DNA of 35,427 nt. It comes from Vicinamibacterales bacterium. GTDB taxonomy: Bacteria > Acidobacteriota > Vicinamibacteria > Vicinamibacterales > 2-12-FULL-66-21. Below, in pieces: positions 8,773-19,883 of this stretch; positions within the stretch are counted from its first letter, which is position 1, and each line of letters starts with the position of its first letter. The stretch is from positions 1 to 35,427 of the forward strand of contig DASSPH010000041.1 in the NCBI GenBank assembly GCA_035699745.1, read 5' to 3'. The notes under the pieces are model-generated. The model searched no databases. It was not told the origin of the DNA and saw only the letters and a list, made by a program, of their open reading frames with translations. The translations under genes were made by a program, and so were the position numbers.

Positions 8773-9935
8773 CGATGCGATCGCTGATTGCGGGGCTCGT
8801 GATGGCGGCCGGTGCGGCTCCGGCCTCGGCGCAACAGACGCCGGCGGACGTCATCTCGTTCCTGGTGACGAACCAGTCGGTGCAGACGGGCGACTTCCAG
8901 AAGGACCGCGCGGCGGCGGAAGCGACGCGCGACACCATCGCGCGCGCGCTGCAGGTGAACCTTGCGACCTCGCCAATCGCGACGTCGAGCAGCGGGTTCG
9001 TCTACCGCCTCGACCCCGAGCTCGGCACCGTGTCGCGCGTCAGCGACAGCTTCGGGACCTTCTTCGTCGAGCGCGCGATGACCAGCGGACAGGGGCGGGT
9101 GTCGTTCGGCGCATCGGCGTCCACCGCGGCCTACGACAATCTCGACGGGTTCAACCTGCGCGACGGCACGCTGCTCACGACGGCGAACCGGTTCGCGGAC
9201 GAAGCGGCGCCGTTCGACACCGAGGCGCTCACCCTGCGGATCCGCACCAGCACGCTGACGTTCTTCGGCGGCTATGGCGTCACCGATCGCTTCGAGATCA
9301 GCGGCGCGGTGCCGCTCGTCCAGATGAACATCGACGGCACCCGGCTGAACGTCTACCGCGGACAGTCGTTCGTTCAGGCCAGCGGCAACGCCGAGGCGAG
9401 CGGGATCGCCGACATCGCGGTGCGCGCCAAGTACCGGCTCGTCGCCACCCGCAGCGGCGGCGTCGCGGCGGCGGCGGAAGTGCGGCTGCCGACCGGCGAC
9501 GAGCAGCTCCTCCTCGGCGCCGGCAGCGCCGCGCTGCGGCTGATGGGGATCGCCTCGGCGGAGAGCGGCGCGGTCGGCGCGCACGCGAACGTCTCGATCG
9601 TGCGCGGCGGCGTGACCGACGAGATCGCCGGGAGCGGCGCCATCACGATCGCGGCGGCGCCGACCGTCACCGTCACCGGCGAAGTGCTGTTCCGACGGTT
9701 GTCGGACGTGCGCGGGATCCTCGCGGTGTCGGCGGCACACCCGACCAGCAGCGGCGTCACCACCGAGCGGCTCGCACCGGGGACGGCGACGCCGATCCTG
9801 TCCAGCGCCGTGACCGGCGTGAAGTGGAACGTCAGCCGGACGTTCGTGCTGAGCGGCGACGTGCTGTGGCGGATGGGGAAGTCAGGTCTGACGGCGCCGT
9901 TCACGCCGACGATCTCGCTCGACTATCTGTTCTGA
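8769..9935 (+). CDS. Predicted outer-membrane beta-barrel protein
   Basis: This 388-residue protein has a Sec signal peptide (RSLIAGLVMAAGAAPASA, cleaved near residue 21). The body alternates amphipathic strands (TLTFFGGYGVTDRFEISGAVPLV, IADIAVRAKYRLVATRSGGVAAAAEVRLP) and ends in SLDYLF. The terminal aromatic residue is the classic signal for insertion of beta-barrels by the BAM complex. The strand pattern GVTDRFEISGAVPLV recalls transporter-like outer-membrane proteins of the MetA/phenol-degradation type. It overlaps the preceding lipoprotein gene by 4 nt and the convergent gene on the other strand by 13 nt (9923-9935). Substrate unknown. Confidence 0.75.
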   Translation: MTMRSLIAGLVMAAGAAPASAQQTPADVISFLVTNQSVQTGDFQKDRAAAEATRDTIARALQVNLATSPIATSSSGFVYRLDPELGTVSRVSDSFGTFFVERAMTSGQGRVSFGASASTAAYDNLDGFNLRDGTLLTTANRFADEAAPFDTEALTLRIRTSTLTFFGGYGVTDRFEISGAVPLVQMNIDGTRLNVYRGQSFVQASGNAEASGIADIAVRAKYRLVATRSGGVAAAAEVRLPTGDEQLLLGAGSAALRLMGIASAESGAVGAHANVSIVRGGVTDEIAGSGAITIAAAPTVTVTGEVLFRRLSDVRGILAVSAAHPTSSGVTTERLAPGTATPILSSAVTGVKWNVSRTFVLSGDVLWRMGKSGLTAPFTPTISLDYLF

Positions 9936-11053
9936 ACGCGGGCGCTGACGATCTCCCAGCCGGCCCCGCCGCGCGCGAGCTCGAACGTCCAGCTCCGCGG
10001 CTCGGTGCGCCGGCTGCCGTCTCCCACCTTCGGCGCCCACGACGTCGTCCCCGCACAGCGCGCGGTCGCGTGCGCCCCGATCACGTCGATCCGGCAATTC
10101 CCGAGCGACACCTGCTGCGAGGCGAGACTGTCGAAGGCGCGGGCGAGCGCGCCGCGGTTCACGCCGGGCCACACGCGCTGTGCCGCATCCACGTCGAGCG
10201 AGGTGAAGGCGGCGGCGTACCGATCGAGGGTCGATCTCACCGCGGGTTCCTCGGATGGTTCCGCGGGCGGCGTCAGCGGCGGAGCCGAAGGGACCTTCGC
10301 GGTGGCGGTCGCGGGCGCCGGGCTCGGCGCGGCCATCGGCGCGTCCGGCGGAGTGACGGGGCTCGCTGCCGGAAGGTTCAGGGCAGTCACGGGGGATGGA
10401 TCCGGCGTCGCGGGCAGCGACGGCGCAGGTTTCGACTCGAAGGCCGCATTCTCGATCGGTCTCGGCTCGATTTGTGACGGCGGGACCGATGTCGCGCGGG
10501 ACGCCGGAACGGCGGCCGGTGCGTCGGGCTCCACACCGGCTGTCGGGACAGCTTTCTCGACAGCGGTCTGCGGCCGTGCCGCGGCGGTTTCGGATGCAAA
10601 CACGTCCGCGGGAGGCGGCAGCGACGGGAGCGTGGCCGGCGCAGTCTGGGTTGGCGAGGGTGCGGCAGCGGTCGAGGTCGGGGTCTTTTGTGGCGCCGGG
10701 TTCACAGGGATCGCGGCCGAGGGCTCCGGGCGTGGCGCCGGGCGGGAGACCATCATCCAGGCGCCGAGCACGGCCGTTCCTGACAGTGCGAGCACCGCCG
10801 CGGCCGCAGCCCCCCATCGTCGGGCAGCGCCGGGCTTCGCTGCCGGGACAGGCTCCGCCGCCTTCCGCTCCAGTTCGTCCAGCCCCGGCATGTTCGGCAC
10901 GAGCGATCGCGCCTCAGCCAGCACCTGCAGGGCGTCCTCGTAGCAGCGCGCTTCTATCGCCGCTTCGGCGCGCAGGAGCAGACGGTCGGCGCGCCGCCGC
11001 CGCATGCGGACCTCGAAGCTCTGCCACTCGCCGCTGGTCGTGTGGGGGACCAT
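9923..11053 (-). CDS. Membrane-anchored protein: helical N-terminus, TM helix, Ala/Pro linker, NTF2-like C-terminal domain
   Basis: This 376-residue protein is not assigned a specific function. Residues 1-65 form a short helical, TPR-like segment (RRADRLLLRAEAAIEARCYEDALQVL). One TM helix follows (WGAAAAAVLALSGTAVLGAWMMV), then about 190 residues of low-complexity Ala/Pro/Thr linker. The last 110 residues (VRSTLDRYAAAFTSLDVDAAQRVW to VQNR) look like a SnoaL/NTF2-type cone fold with a single disulphide-capable Cys pair (NCRID, ARCAGT). This architecture is like the C-terminal half of acidobacterial Ser/Thr kinases but lacks a kinase domain. The ATG at 11053 is preferred to an upstream in-frame start at 11173 that lies inside the upstream gene. 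That gene ends 35 nt away, so they probably form an operon. Confidence 0.75.
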   Translation of the reverse strand: MVPHTTSGEWQSFEVRMRRRRADRLLLRAEAAIEARCYEDALQVLAEARSLVPNMPGLDELERKAAEPVPAAKPGAARRWGAAAAAVLALSGTAVLGAWMMVSRPAPRPEPSAAIPVNPAPQKTPTSTAAAPSPTQTAPATLPSLPPPADVFASETAAARPQTAVEKAVPTAGVEPDAPAAVPASRATSVPPSQIEPRPIENAAFESKPAPSLPATPDPSPVTALNLPAASPVTPPDAPMAAPSPAPATATAKVPSAPPLTPPAEPSEEPAVRSTLDRYAAAFTSLDVDAAQRVWPGVNRGALARAFDSLASQQVSLGNCRIDVIGAHATARCAGTTSWAPKVGDGSRRTEPRSWTFELARGGAGWEIVSARVQNR

Positions 11054-11087
11054 CGCGGCGGACCGGCTGCAAAAGCCGAACCGGATG

Positions 11088-11489
11088 CTAGGGGTTCGAA
11101 ATCGCCGTCGGCGTACCGGCGAACAACGGCTCCGTCTCCTTATTAAGGAGCACCCAGAGTCCGTAGATGCCAAGGGCCGTCCCGAAGGGGATGTTGATCA
11201 GGTTGATGGCAGCGATCACGATGCCGGCGATCCGCGCCCACGGCTGGTACTTCAACAGGCCGATTCCGGTGATCAGACCGGGAAGCGAGATGGCCAGCAG
11301 AAAGACGACCAGCGCCGTGCCGGCCACGCCGATGATCGGCAACGCCACGGCCGCATCTTCCGGGCTCGCGGAAGTACCGACGACACTGCCGGCGATGCCG
11401 ATTCCGAGGCCGAGCATCAACGCCGCGCAGACGCCGAGCGCGCTGAAGACGATGTAGAGCACGCCGAGAACCTTGACGTGAGTGGTCAT
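11088..11489 (-). CDS. Small four-helix inner-membrane protein
   Basis: This 133-residue protein of unknown function has four hydrophobic segments: VLGVLYIVFSALGVCAALML near the N-terminus, PIIGVAGTALVVFLLAISLP, ARIAGIVIAAINLINIPFG and ALGIYGLWVLL. Compact proteins with a GLLKYQPWAR motif before the third helix are common in Acidobacteriota and are usually left as hypothetical membrane proteins. It starts 33 nt from the divergent Tricorn-like gene and is followed by the NTF2-like gene on the same strand. No catalytic residue is visible. Confidence 0.75.
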   Translation of the reverse strand: MTTHVKVLGVLYIVFSALGVCAALMLGLGIGIAGSVVGTSASPEDAAVALPIIGVAGTALVVFLLAISLPGLITGIGLLKYQPWARIAGIVIAAINLINIPFGTALGIYGLWVLLNKETEPLFAGTPTAISNP

Positions 11490-11521
11490 GGAAGCTCCTG
11501 CTGCGATAGAGTCGCCGCATT

Positions 11522-14500
11522 ATGCCTCGTCCGCTGCTCCTTTGCCTCGTCGCCGCGTCCCTGCTGGCGCAGGCGCGGCCCGGCCCGGTGACGTCGCCGG
11601 CATTCGCCGAGCCCGGACTCGCCCCGGACGGCTCCGAGATCGCGTTCGTCTCCGGCGGCGACATCTGGACCGTCCCCGCCAGCGGCGGCGACGCGCGCCT
11701 GCTGGTCTCCAATGCCGCCAACGACACGCGGCCGATGTACTCGCCCGATAAGAAGCACCTTGCGTTCGTCTCGACCCGCACCGGGGGCGGCGACGTCTAC
11801 GTGCTGACCCTCGCCACCGGCGACGTGCGGCGGATCACGTTCGACGACGGGCTCGATCAACTGGACGGCTGGTCCCGCGACGGACGGCATCTCTATTTCT
11901 TCACCAGCGGGCACGATCTCTCCGGCGGCGTCAACGACATCTATCGCGTTCCGGTCGAGGGCGGCACGCCGATGCCGGTCAGCGCCGATCGCTACACCAA
12001 CGAGTTCTTCTCCTCCGTGTCGCCGGACGGCAGGACGCTGGCGATGTCGGCGCGCGGCATCGCCTCCGCCCAGTGGTGGCGTCGCGGCGCCTCGCACATC
12101 GATCAATCGGAGATCTGGCTGCGGAACCTGACCGCGCCGGACGCGCCGGAGGCGTATCGCGCGGTCACGAGCGGCGGCGCGAAAGATCTGTGGCCGATGT
12201 GGAGCGCGGACGGCGCAACGCTCTACTTCGTCTCGGACCGCGGCGGCGCCGAGAACATCTGGCAGAGTGCCGCCGCACCCGGCTCGCGGCCGCGCCAGGT
12301 GACCGCCTTCAGGCACGGGCGCGTGCTGTGGCCGTCGATCTCGGCCCGCGGCGACGCCATCGTGTTCGAGCGCGATTTCCAGATCTGGAAGCTCGACACG
12401 GCGTCGGGAAAATCGGCGCCGGTTCCGATCGCGCGGATCGGCGCGCCGGCGGGGCCGTCCACCGAACAGCTGCGGCTCACGAACCAGTTCGAGGACCTGG
12501 CGCTCTCGCCCGATGGCAAGAAGGTCGCGTTCGTGGCGCGCGGCGAAATCTTCGCCGCGTCGGCCAAGGACGGCGGCGACGCCGCGCGGGTCACGATGAC
12601 GCCGGCGCTGGAAGCGCAGCCCGCCTGGTCGCCCGACAGCCGGCGCCTGGTCTATTCCTCCGAGCGCTCCGGCCCGGCCCGGCTCGTGTCGTATGATTTC
12701 GTCACCGGCAAGGAAACGCCGCTCACGACCGAAGGGGACGGCGATCACGCGCCGCGATTCTCGCCTGACGGCAGGTCGATCGCCTTCGTCCGCGGCGGCC
12801 GCGAACTGCGCGTGCTCGACGTCGCGGCGGGCAAGGATCGGGCGCTGGCGAAAGGGATCATCGCGGATCCGATCCAGGTCGGCCGGCCGATTGCCTGGTC
12901 GCCGGACGGACAGTGGATCGCGTTCTTCACCGCCGGCACGCGCGGCTTCACCAACGTTGCGGTGGTTCCCGTCCCGGGCGGCGAGCCGCGGCAGGTCAGC
13001 TTCCTCGCCAATTCGAACGCCAACACCGTCACCTGGTCTCCCGACGGCACCTTCCTCCTCTTCGATACCGGCCAGCGCACGGAAGCCCAGCAGCTCGCGC
13101 GCGTCGATCTCACTTTGCGCACCCCGAAGTTCCGCGAAGATCAATTCAGGGATCTGTTCAACGAGGAACAGACGCCAAGGCGACCGTCAACGGCGCCGCC
13201 GGCCCCGTCGACGGTCGACGAAGTCCCGCCGAAGCCGGCGGCGGCGCCGCGCGACACCGCGACGCCGGCGAAGGCGGACGTCAAGGCGGCGGACGAAGCA
13301 AAGGCCGACGACAGGAAGCCGGTGCCTCCCACGCGGATCGTCTTCGACGACATCCGGCACCGCCTGTCGCTGGTTCCCGCCGGCGTGGACGTCGGCGAAG
13401 CCTTCATCAGCCCCGACGGCAAGACCGTGGTGATGATCGCCGGCGCCGCCGGGCAGCAGAACCTGTACGCATGGTCGATGGACGAGACCGCGCGCGAGCG
13501 TCCGGTGGCGCGGCAGTTGACGACCAGCGCGGGGGGGAAGGCTGACGTCGCGTTCTCGCCCGACAACAAGGAAGTCTTCTACCTGGACGACGGCCGCATC
13601 AACGTCGTCACGCTCGATCGCCGCGAGGTGCGGCCGGTTGCCGTCACCGCGGAGATGGCGGTGGACTTCGCGAAAGAGAAGGTGGTGGTCTTCGATCAGG
13701 CGTGGCGCCTGCTGCGCGATCACTTCTTCGATCCCGACTTCAACGGCGTCGACTGGACCGAGGCGCGCAAGGCGGTGGAGCCGTACATCGCCGGCGCCCG
13801 CACCCCGGACGAGATGCGGCGGATCGCCTCGCTGATGATCGGCGAGTTGAATGCATCGCATCTCGGCATCAATCCGCCCCCCGCGCCCGCCGGCGCCGGC
13901 GGCGTCGGTCATCTCGGCCTCGACTTCGATCGGGCCGCCTACGAGTCGTCGGCGGCGCTGAAGATCGCGGCCGTCGTGCCGCTCGGGCCGGCGGCGCTCG
14001 GGTCGGGCATCGAGCCGGGACACTTCCTGATCGCGGTGGACGGCGAGCCGCTCGGCGCGCGCGTCAATCTCGACGCGCTGCTCGAGAACAAGGTGAATCG
14101 GCGGACGGTGCTGCGCATCGCCAGGACCGCGTCGGGCGATGGCGGCCGTGACGTCGCCGTCCGCCCGGTCTCGGCGGCGACCGAGCGCGGCCTGCGCTAC
14201 CGGCAGTGGGTCGCGGCGCGCCGCGCCTACGTCGCCAGGATCAGCAACAACCGTCTCGGCTACGTCCACATGCCGGACATGTCCGCCGGCTCGCTGTCGC
14301 AGCTCTACGTCGATCTCGACGCCGACAACATCGCGCGCGACGGCGTGGTGATCGACATTCGCAACAACAACGGCGGCTTCGTCAATCCGTACGCGCTCGA
14401 CGTCTTCGGCCGCGCGCACTACCTGAACATGACGCTCCGCGGCATGCCGACGATGCCGGCGCGCTCGGCGCTGGGCCAGCGATCGCTGGAGAAGCCGACG

Positions 14501-14833
14501 GTGCTGGTGACGAACCAGCACTCGCTGTCGGACGCGGAGGACTTCACCGAAGGCTATCGCGCGATGAAGTTGGGGAAGGTCGTGGGCGAGCCCACCGCCG
14601 GATGGATCATCTTCACCTGGAACACGCGGCTGATGGACGGCACGATCCTGCGGCTGCCGCGATCGCGGATCACCGATCGCGCCGGCGCGCCGATGGAGAT
14701 GCACCCGCGTCCGGTCGATGTGGAGGTGAAACGCCCGATCGGCGAGAGCTACGGCTCCAAGGATTCGCAGCTCGACAAGGCGGTCGAAGTGCTCCTGCAG
14801 ACTCTGCAATCGACCGACCGGGTCAGCCGCTGA
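11522..14833 (+). CDS. Tricorn-type S41 peptidase, exported
   Basis: This 1103-residue serine protease degrades oligopeptides, and its layout matches Tricorn. A signal peptide comes first (LLLCLVAASLLAQA). Two WD40/TolB-like beta-propellers follow at about 20-330 and 330-690, with repeated SPDG/SPDKK/SPDSR and IAFV-type blades. A linker rich in Pro/Ala/Lys (about 550-600) interrupts the second propeller. The catalytic part then has a core helical domain, a PDZ-like domain (about 790-880) and the S41 fold. The likely nucleophile is Ser1003 followed by Asp1004 (HSLSDAEDF), with His734 (LLRDHFF) as the probable base, by analogy with Tricorn Ser965/Asp966 and His746. Unlike the archaeal enzyme it carries an export signal. 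Divergent from the gene at 11489. Confidence 0.9.
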   Translation: MPRPLLLCLVAASLLAQARPGPVTSPAFAEPGLAPDGSEIAFVSGGDIWTVPASGGDARLLVSNAANDTRPMYSPDKKHLAFVSTRTGGGDVYVLTLATGDVRRITFDDGLDQLDGWSRDGRHLYFFTSGHDLSGGVNDIYRVPVEGGTPMPVSADRYTNEFFSSVSPDGRTLAMSARGIASAQWWRRGASHIDQSEIWLRNLTAPDAPEAYRAVTSGGAKDLWPMWSADGATLYFVSDRGGAENIWQSAAAPGSRPRQVTAFRHGRVLWPSISARGDAIVFERDFQIWKLDTASGKSAPVPIARIGAPAGPSTEQLRLTNQFEDLALSPDGKKVAFVARGEIFAASAKDGGDAARVTMTPALEAQPAWSPDSRRLVYSSERSGPARLVSYDFVTGKETPLTTEGDGDHAPRFSPDGRSIAFVRGGRELRVLDVAAGKDRALAKGIIADPIQVGRPIAWSPDGQWIAFFTAGTRGFTNVAVVPVPGGEPRQVSFLANSNANTVTWSPDGTFLLFDTGQRTEAQQLARVDLTLRTPKFREDQFRDLFNEEQTPRRPSTAPPAPSTVDEVPPKPAAAPRDTATPAKADVKAADEAKADDRKPVPPTRIVFDDIRHRLSLVPAGVDVGEAFISPDGKTVVMIAGAAGQQNLYAWSMDETARERPVARQLTTSAGGKADVAFSPDNKEVFYLDDGRINVVTLDRREVRPVAVTAEMAVDFAKEKVVVFDQAWRLLRDHFFDPDFNGVDWTEARKAVEPYIAGARTPDEMRRIASLMIGELNASHLGINPPPAPAGAGGVGHLGLDFDRAAYESSAALKIAAVVPLGPAALGSGIEPGHFLIAVDGEPLGARVNLDALLENKVNRRTVLRIARTASGDGGRDVAVRPVSAATERGLRYRQWVAARRAYVARISNNRLGYVHMPDMSAGSLSQLYVDLDADNIARDGVVIDIRNNNGGFVNPYALDVFGRAHYLNMTLRGMPTMPARSALGQRSLEKPTVLVTNQHSLSDAEDFTEGYRAMKLGKVVGEPTAGWIIFTWNTRLMDGTILRLPRSRITDRAGAPMEMHPRPVDVEVKRPIGESYGSKDSQLDKAVEVLLQTLQSTDRVSR

Positions 14834-14835
14834 TC

Positions 14836-14871
14836 GATCACCCGATCACCCGATCACCCGATCGCCCGATC
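14836..14871. repeat. Octamer tandem repeat GATCACCC, 4.5 copies
   Basis: Three exact GATCACCC units (14836, 14844, 14852), one GATCGCCC (14860) and a terminal GATC stand head to tail. With the flanking TGATCGATCA this puts six GATC sites in 40 bp. The repeat fills the whole gap between the Tricorn-like stop and the stop codon of the convergent RRM gene. Confidence 0.95.
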
Positions 14872-15509
14872 TATTCGTCTTCGCTGTACTCGTCCGGATC
14901 CTTGTGGGTCGCGATGTTGTCGATGTCGGGATCGTCGGCGGCGTCGAGCGCGCGCCAATCCTCGTCCGCGTCGTAGAGACTCGACACCGGCCGCTGCTTG
15001 ATCGGTCCCTTCGGCTTGTCGCGTTCCTTCCCCTGCGGCTTCCGTTTGTGCTTCGGGGGCGCGTCGGGGCCGAAGTTCTTGGTGCCGCGCGGCGCTTCGC
15101 CGCCGCCGAAGCCGCCGGGACGCGGGCCGCTGAAGCCGCCGGGCCGCGGCGCGTAGCCGCTCGGGCCGCCGCCGGGTCTCGGACTGCTGAAGCCTCCCGG
15201 CCCTCCGGGCGGACGCGGGCTGAAGCCGCCGGGCCGCGGCGGACCGCCGGGCCCGCGCTCCTCGCGCGGCCGCGCCTCGCTGACCGCGAGCCCCCGCCCT
15301 TTGAACGGCGTCTGATCGAACTTGCGGATCGCCTCTTCCGCCACGGCGCGATCCGCGTAATCCACGAACGCGAACCCGCGCGGACGGCCGGTCTCGCGAT
15401 CGACGGGAAGGACGACGGAGGTAGGGACGCCGACGCTGGACAGGTGCTCCCGCAACTCGGCTTCCGTCGCCGTATACGGCAGGTTGCCGATGAACAATCG
15501 AACTGACAT
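14871..15509 (-). CDS. RRM-type RNA-binding protein with Gly/Pro/Arg-rich tail
   Basis: This 212-residue protein carries one RNA recognition motif (about residues 1-78) with RNP2 LFIGNL and RNP1 RGFAFVDY, the two strands that stack on RNA bases. Bacterial single-RRM proteins of this kind are typically cytoplasmic and often cold- or stress-linked. From about 80 to 150 the chain is low-complexity, with repeated RPGGFS/GPRPGGF words like an RGG/FG tail. A basic stretch (PPKHKRKPQGKERDKPKGP) follows, then a very acidic C-terminus (DADEDWRALDAADDPDID to EDE). The start at 15509 puts the RRM at the N-terminus and has a GGGGG Shine-Dalgarno-like run 4 nt upstream; an in-frame start at 15608 would add unrelated residues. 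It is divergent from uvrA. Confidence 0.88.
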   Translation of the reverse strand: MSVRLFIGNLPYTATEAELREHLSSVGVPTSVVLPVDRETGRPRGFAFVDYADRAVAEEAIRKFDQTPFKGRGLAVSEARPREERGPGGPPRPGGFSPRPPGGPGGFSSPRPGGGPSGYAPRPGGFSGPRPGGFGGGEAPRGTKNFGPDAPPKHKRKPQGKERDKPKGPIKQRPVSSLYDADEDWRALDAADDPDIDNIATHKDPDEYSEDE

Positions 15510-15581
15510 ACGCCCCCACAAAATAGCACGTTTGGGGCCGCCGAGGTTGAACGGGCTGAGCGGCCGCGCTACGATGGACTG

Positions 15582-15598
15582 TTCCGGCTCCGCCGGAA
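15582..15598. promoter_or_regulatory. Inverted repeat TTCCGGC-TCC-GCCGGAA upstream of uvrA
   Basis: A perfect 7-bp inverted repeat with a 3-nt loop ends 12 bases before the uvrA start codon, in the divergent region shared with the RRM gene. It could be an operator or a hairpin in the uvrA leader that affects translation. No known LexA consensus is recognised, so the role is open. Confidence 0.35.
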
Positions 15599-15610
15599 TT
15601 CTGCACATAC

Positions 15611-18547
<2,937 letters not shown>

Positions 18548-18637
18548 CGGCGGACCGCGCAGAGAGAGAATCAGCTCATTGGCCCGGCGCGCTGTGCGTG
18601 CGTGCTCCGCGTGCGTACGTGGATGACACCGGTCTGG

Positions 18638-18643
18638 TAAAAT
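18638..18643 (+). promoter_or_regulatory. Possible -10 box (TAAAAT) for the HEAT-repeat gene
   Basis: TAAAAT lies 23 bases upstream of the ATG at 18666, in the 118-nt gap after uvrA. No convincing -35 hexamer is found at 16-18 nt. The rest of the gap shows nothing else recognisable. Confidence 0.35.
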
Positions 18644-18665
18644 AGCCTGCCCCCGTAAGACCGCC

Positions 18666-19883
18666 ATGCACAAAATTGCATCGTTCGCAGTTGCGATCTG
18701 TCTTTCCGCAGGTGTATCCGCCGCCCAGCAGCTTCGGTTCGACGACGTCGTGCGCAACCTGCGCAATCCGGATCCGAAGACGCGGCTGAGCGCCATCCAC
18801 CTCCTCCGTGACGCGAAGTATCCCGAAGCGATCGGCCCGATCGCGGCGCTCGTGACCGATCCGGTCGACGAGATCCAGCTCGAGGCAATCGCGGCGGAGC
18901 TGTCCTTCTTCCTCGAGCGGGACATGAAGTCGAAGCGGATGGTCGGCTTCGTGATCGAGAAGCGGCGCTCGGGGCTGGCACGCGGCGCCTTCGACCTCGG
19001 CCCGTACGCCGTCTGGCCGCGGCCCGCGCCGCCCGAGCTGATCGCGGCGCTGCTGCAGGCGGTGGACGACGAGAGCGACAAGGTGCGGACCGAGGCGATC
19101 TACGCCGTCGGGGTGATCGGACGGTCGCCGCTGGCCGCGGATCACGTCGCCCGGCTCACCAAGGCGCTGGATCACTACGATCCGGCGGTCCGCGCCGGCG
19201 CGGCGCGGGTGATCGCCCGGCTCGAAGTTGCGGACACCGGCGAGGCGCTGCTCAAGGCGGTGAACGACTCGCAGGCGGACGTCCGCTACGCCTCGATTCG
19301 CGCGCTCGGCGCGATCGGCGAGCAGCGCGCGATCACGGCGCTTGCCGAGCAGCTCGCGTACTACAAGAAGGGGGAAGGGGCCTGGTCGGCGCTCGAGGCG
19401 CTGGCGCGCATCGGCGCGCCGGCGAGCGTGCCGCTGTTCCGCGAGCGGCTGCAGGACAAGGACGCCTACATCCGCCGCGCGGCGATCGAAGGGATCGGCC
19501 GCGCCGGCGACGCCCAGTCGATCGAGGCGCTCGAGCGCGCCGCCACCGCCGACGAATCCCCGATGGTGCGGCTGGCCGCGGCGTTCGCGCTGCAGAAGCT
19601 CGGGCGCAATTACGGCGCGCGGATCGTCGATCTGATGGCCAACGAGAAGGTGATCGCGCAGGCGCAGGACTACCTCGTCGAGCTCGGCGCGCCGATGACG
19701 GTGACGCTGACGCCGCGGCTGCAGGAGCCCGATCCCAACGTCCGCGAAGCCGTCGCCGACGTCCTCGGCGCGATCGGCGACGCCTCGGCGATTCCGGCGC
19801 TGCAGGCCGCGGCCAAGGATCGCGACGCGTCGGTCGCCTCGGCGGCAAAGCGGGCGCTCGCCCGGCTTCGCGGCGCCGAGTAG
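18666..19883 (+). CDS. Exported HEAT/PBS-lyase-type repeat protein
   Basis: This 405-residue protein has a signal peptide (MHKIASFAVAICLSAGVSA, cleaved near residue 20). Helical repeats of about 30 residues then fill the whole length: for example DPKTRLSAIHLLRDAKYPEAIGPIAALVTD, DDESDKVRTEAIYAVGVIG, SQADVRYASIRALGAIGEQRAITAL and DPNVREAVADVLGAIGDASAIPAL. Such repeats build a curved scaffold for binding proteins; no catalytic residues are seen. A region around residues 80-110 (KSKRMVGFVIEKRRSGLARGAFDLGPYAVWP) breaks the repeat pattern and may be a distinct loop. The stop codon overlaps the GTG start of the glycosylase gene by one base. Partner unknown. Confidence 0.85.
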   Translation: MHKIASFAVAICLSAGVSAAQQLRFDDVVRNLRNPDPKTRLSAIHLLRDAKYPEAIGPIAALVTDPVDEIQLEAIAAELSFFLERDMKSKRMVGFVIEKRRSGLARGAFDLGPYAVWPRPAPPELIAALLQAVDDESDKVRTEAIYAVGVIGRSPLAADHVARLTKALDHYDPAVRAGAARVIARLEVADTGEALLKAVNDSQADVRYASIRALGAIGEQRAITALAEQLAYYKKGEGAWSALEALARIGAPASVPLFRERLQDKDAYIRRAAIEGIGRAGDAQSIEALERAATADESPMVRLAAAFALQKLGRNYGARIVDLMANEKVIAQAQDYLVELGAPMTVTLTPRLQEPDPNVREAVADVLGAIGDASAIPALQAAAKDRDASVASAAKRALARLRGAE

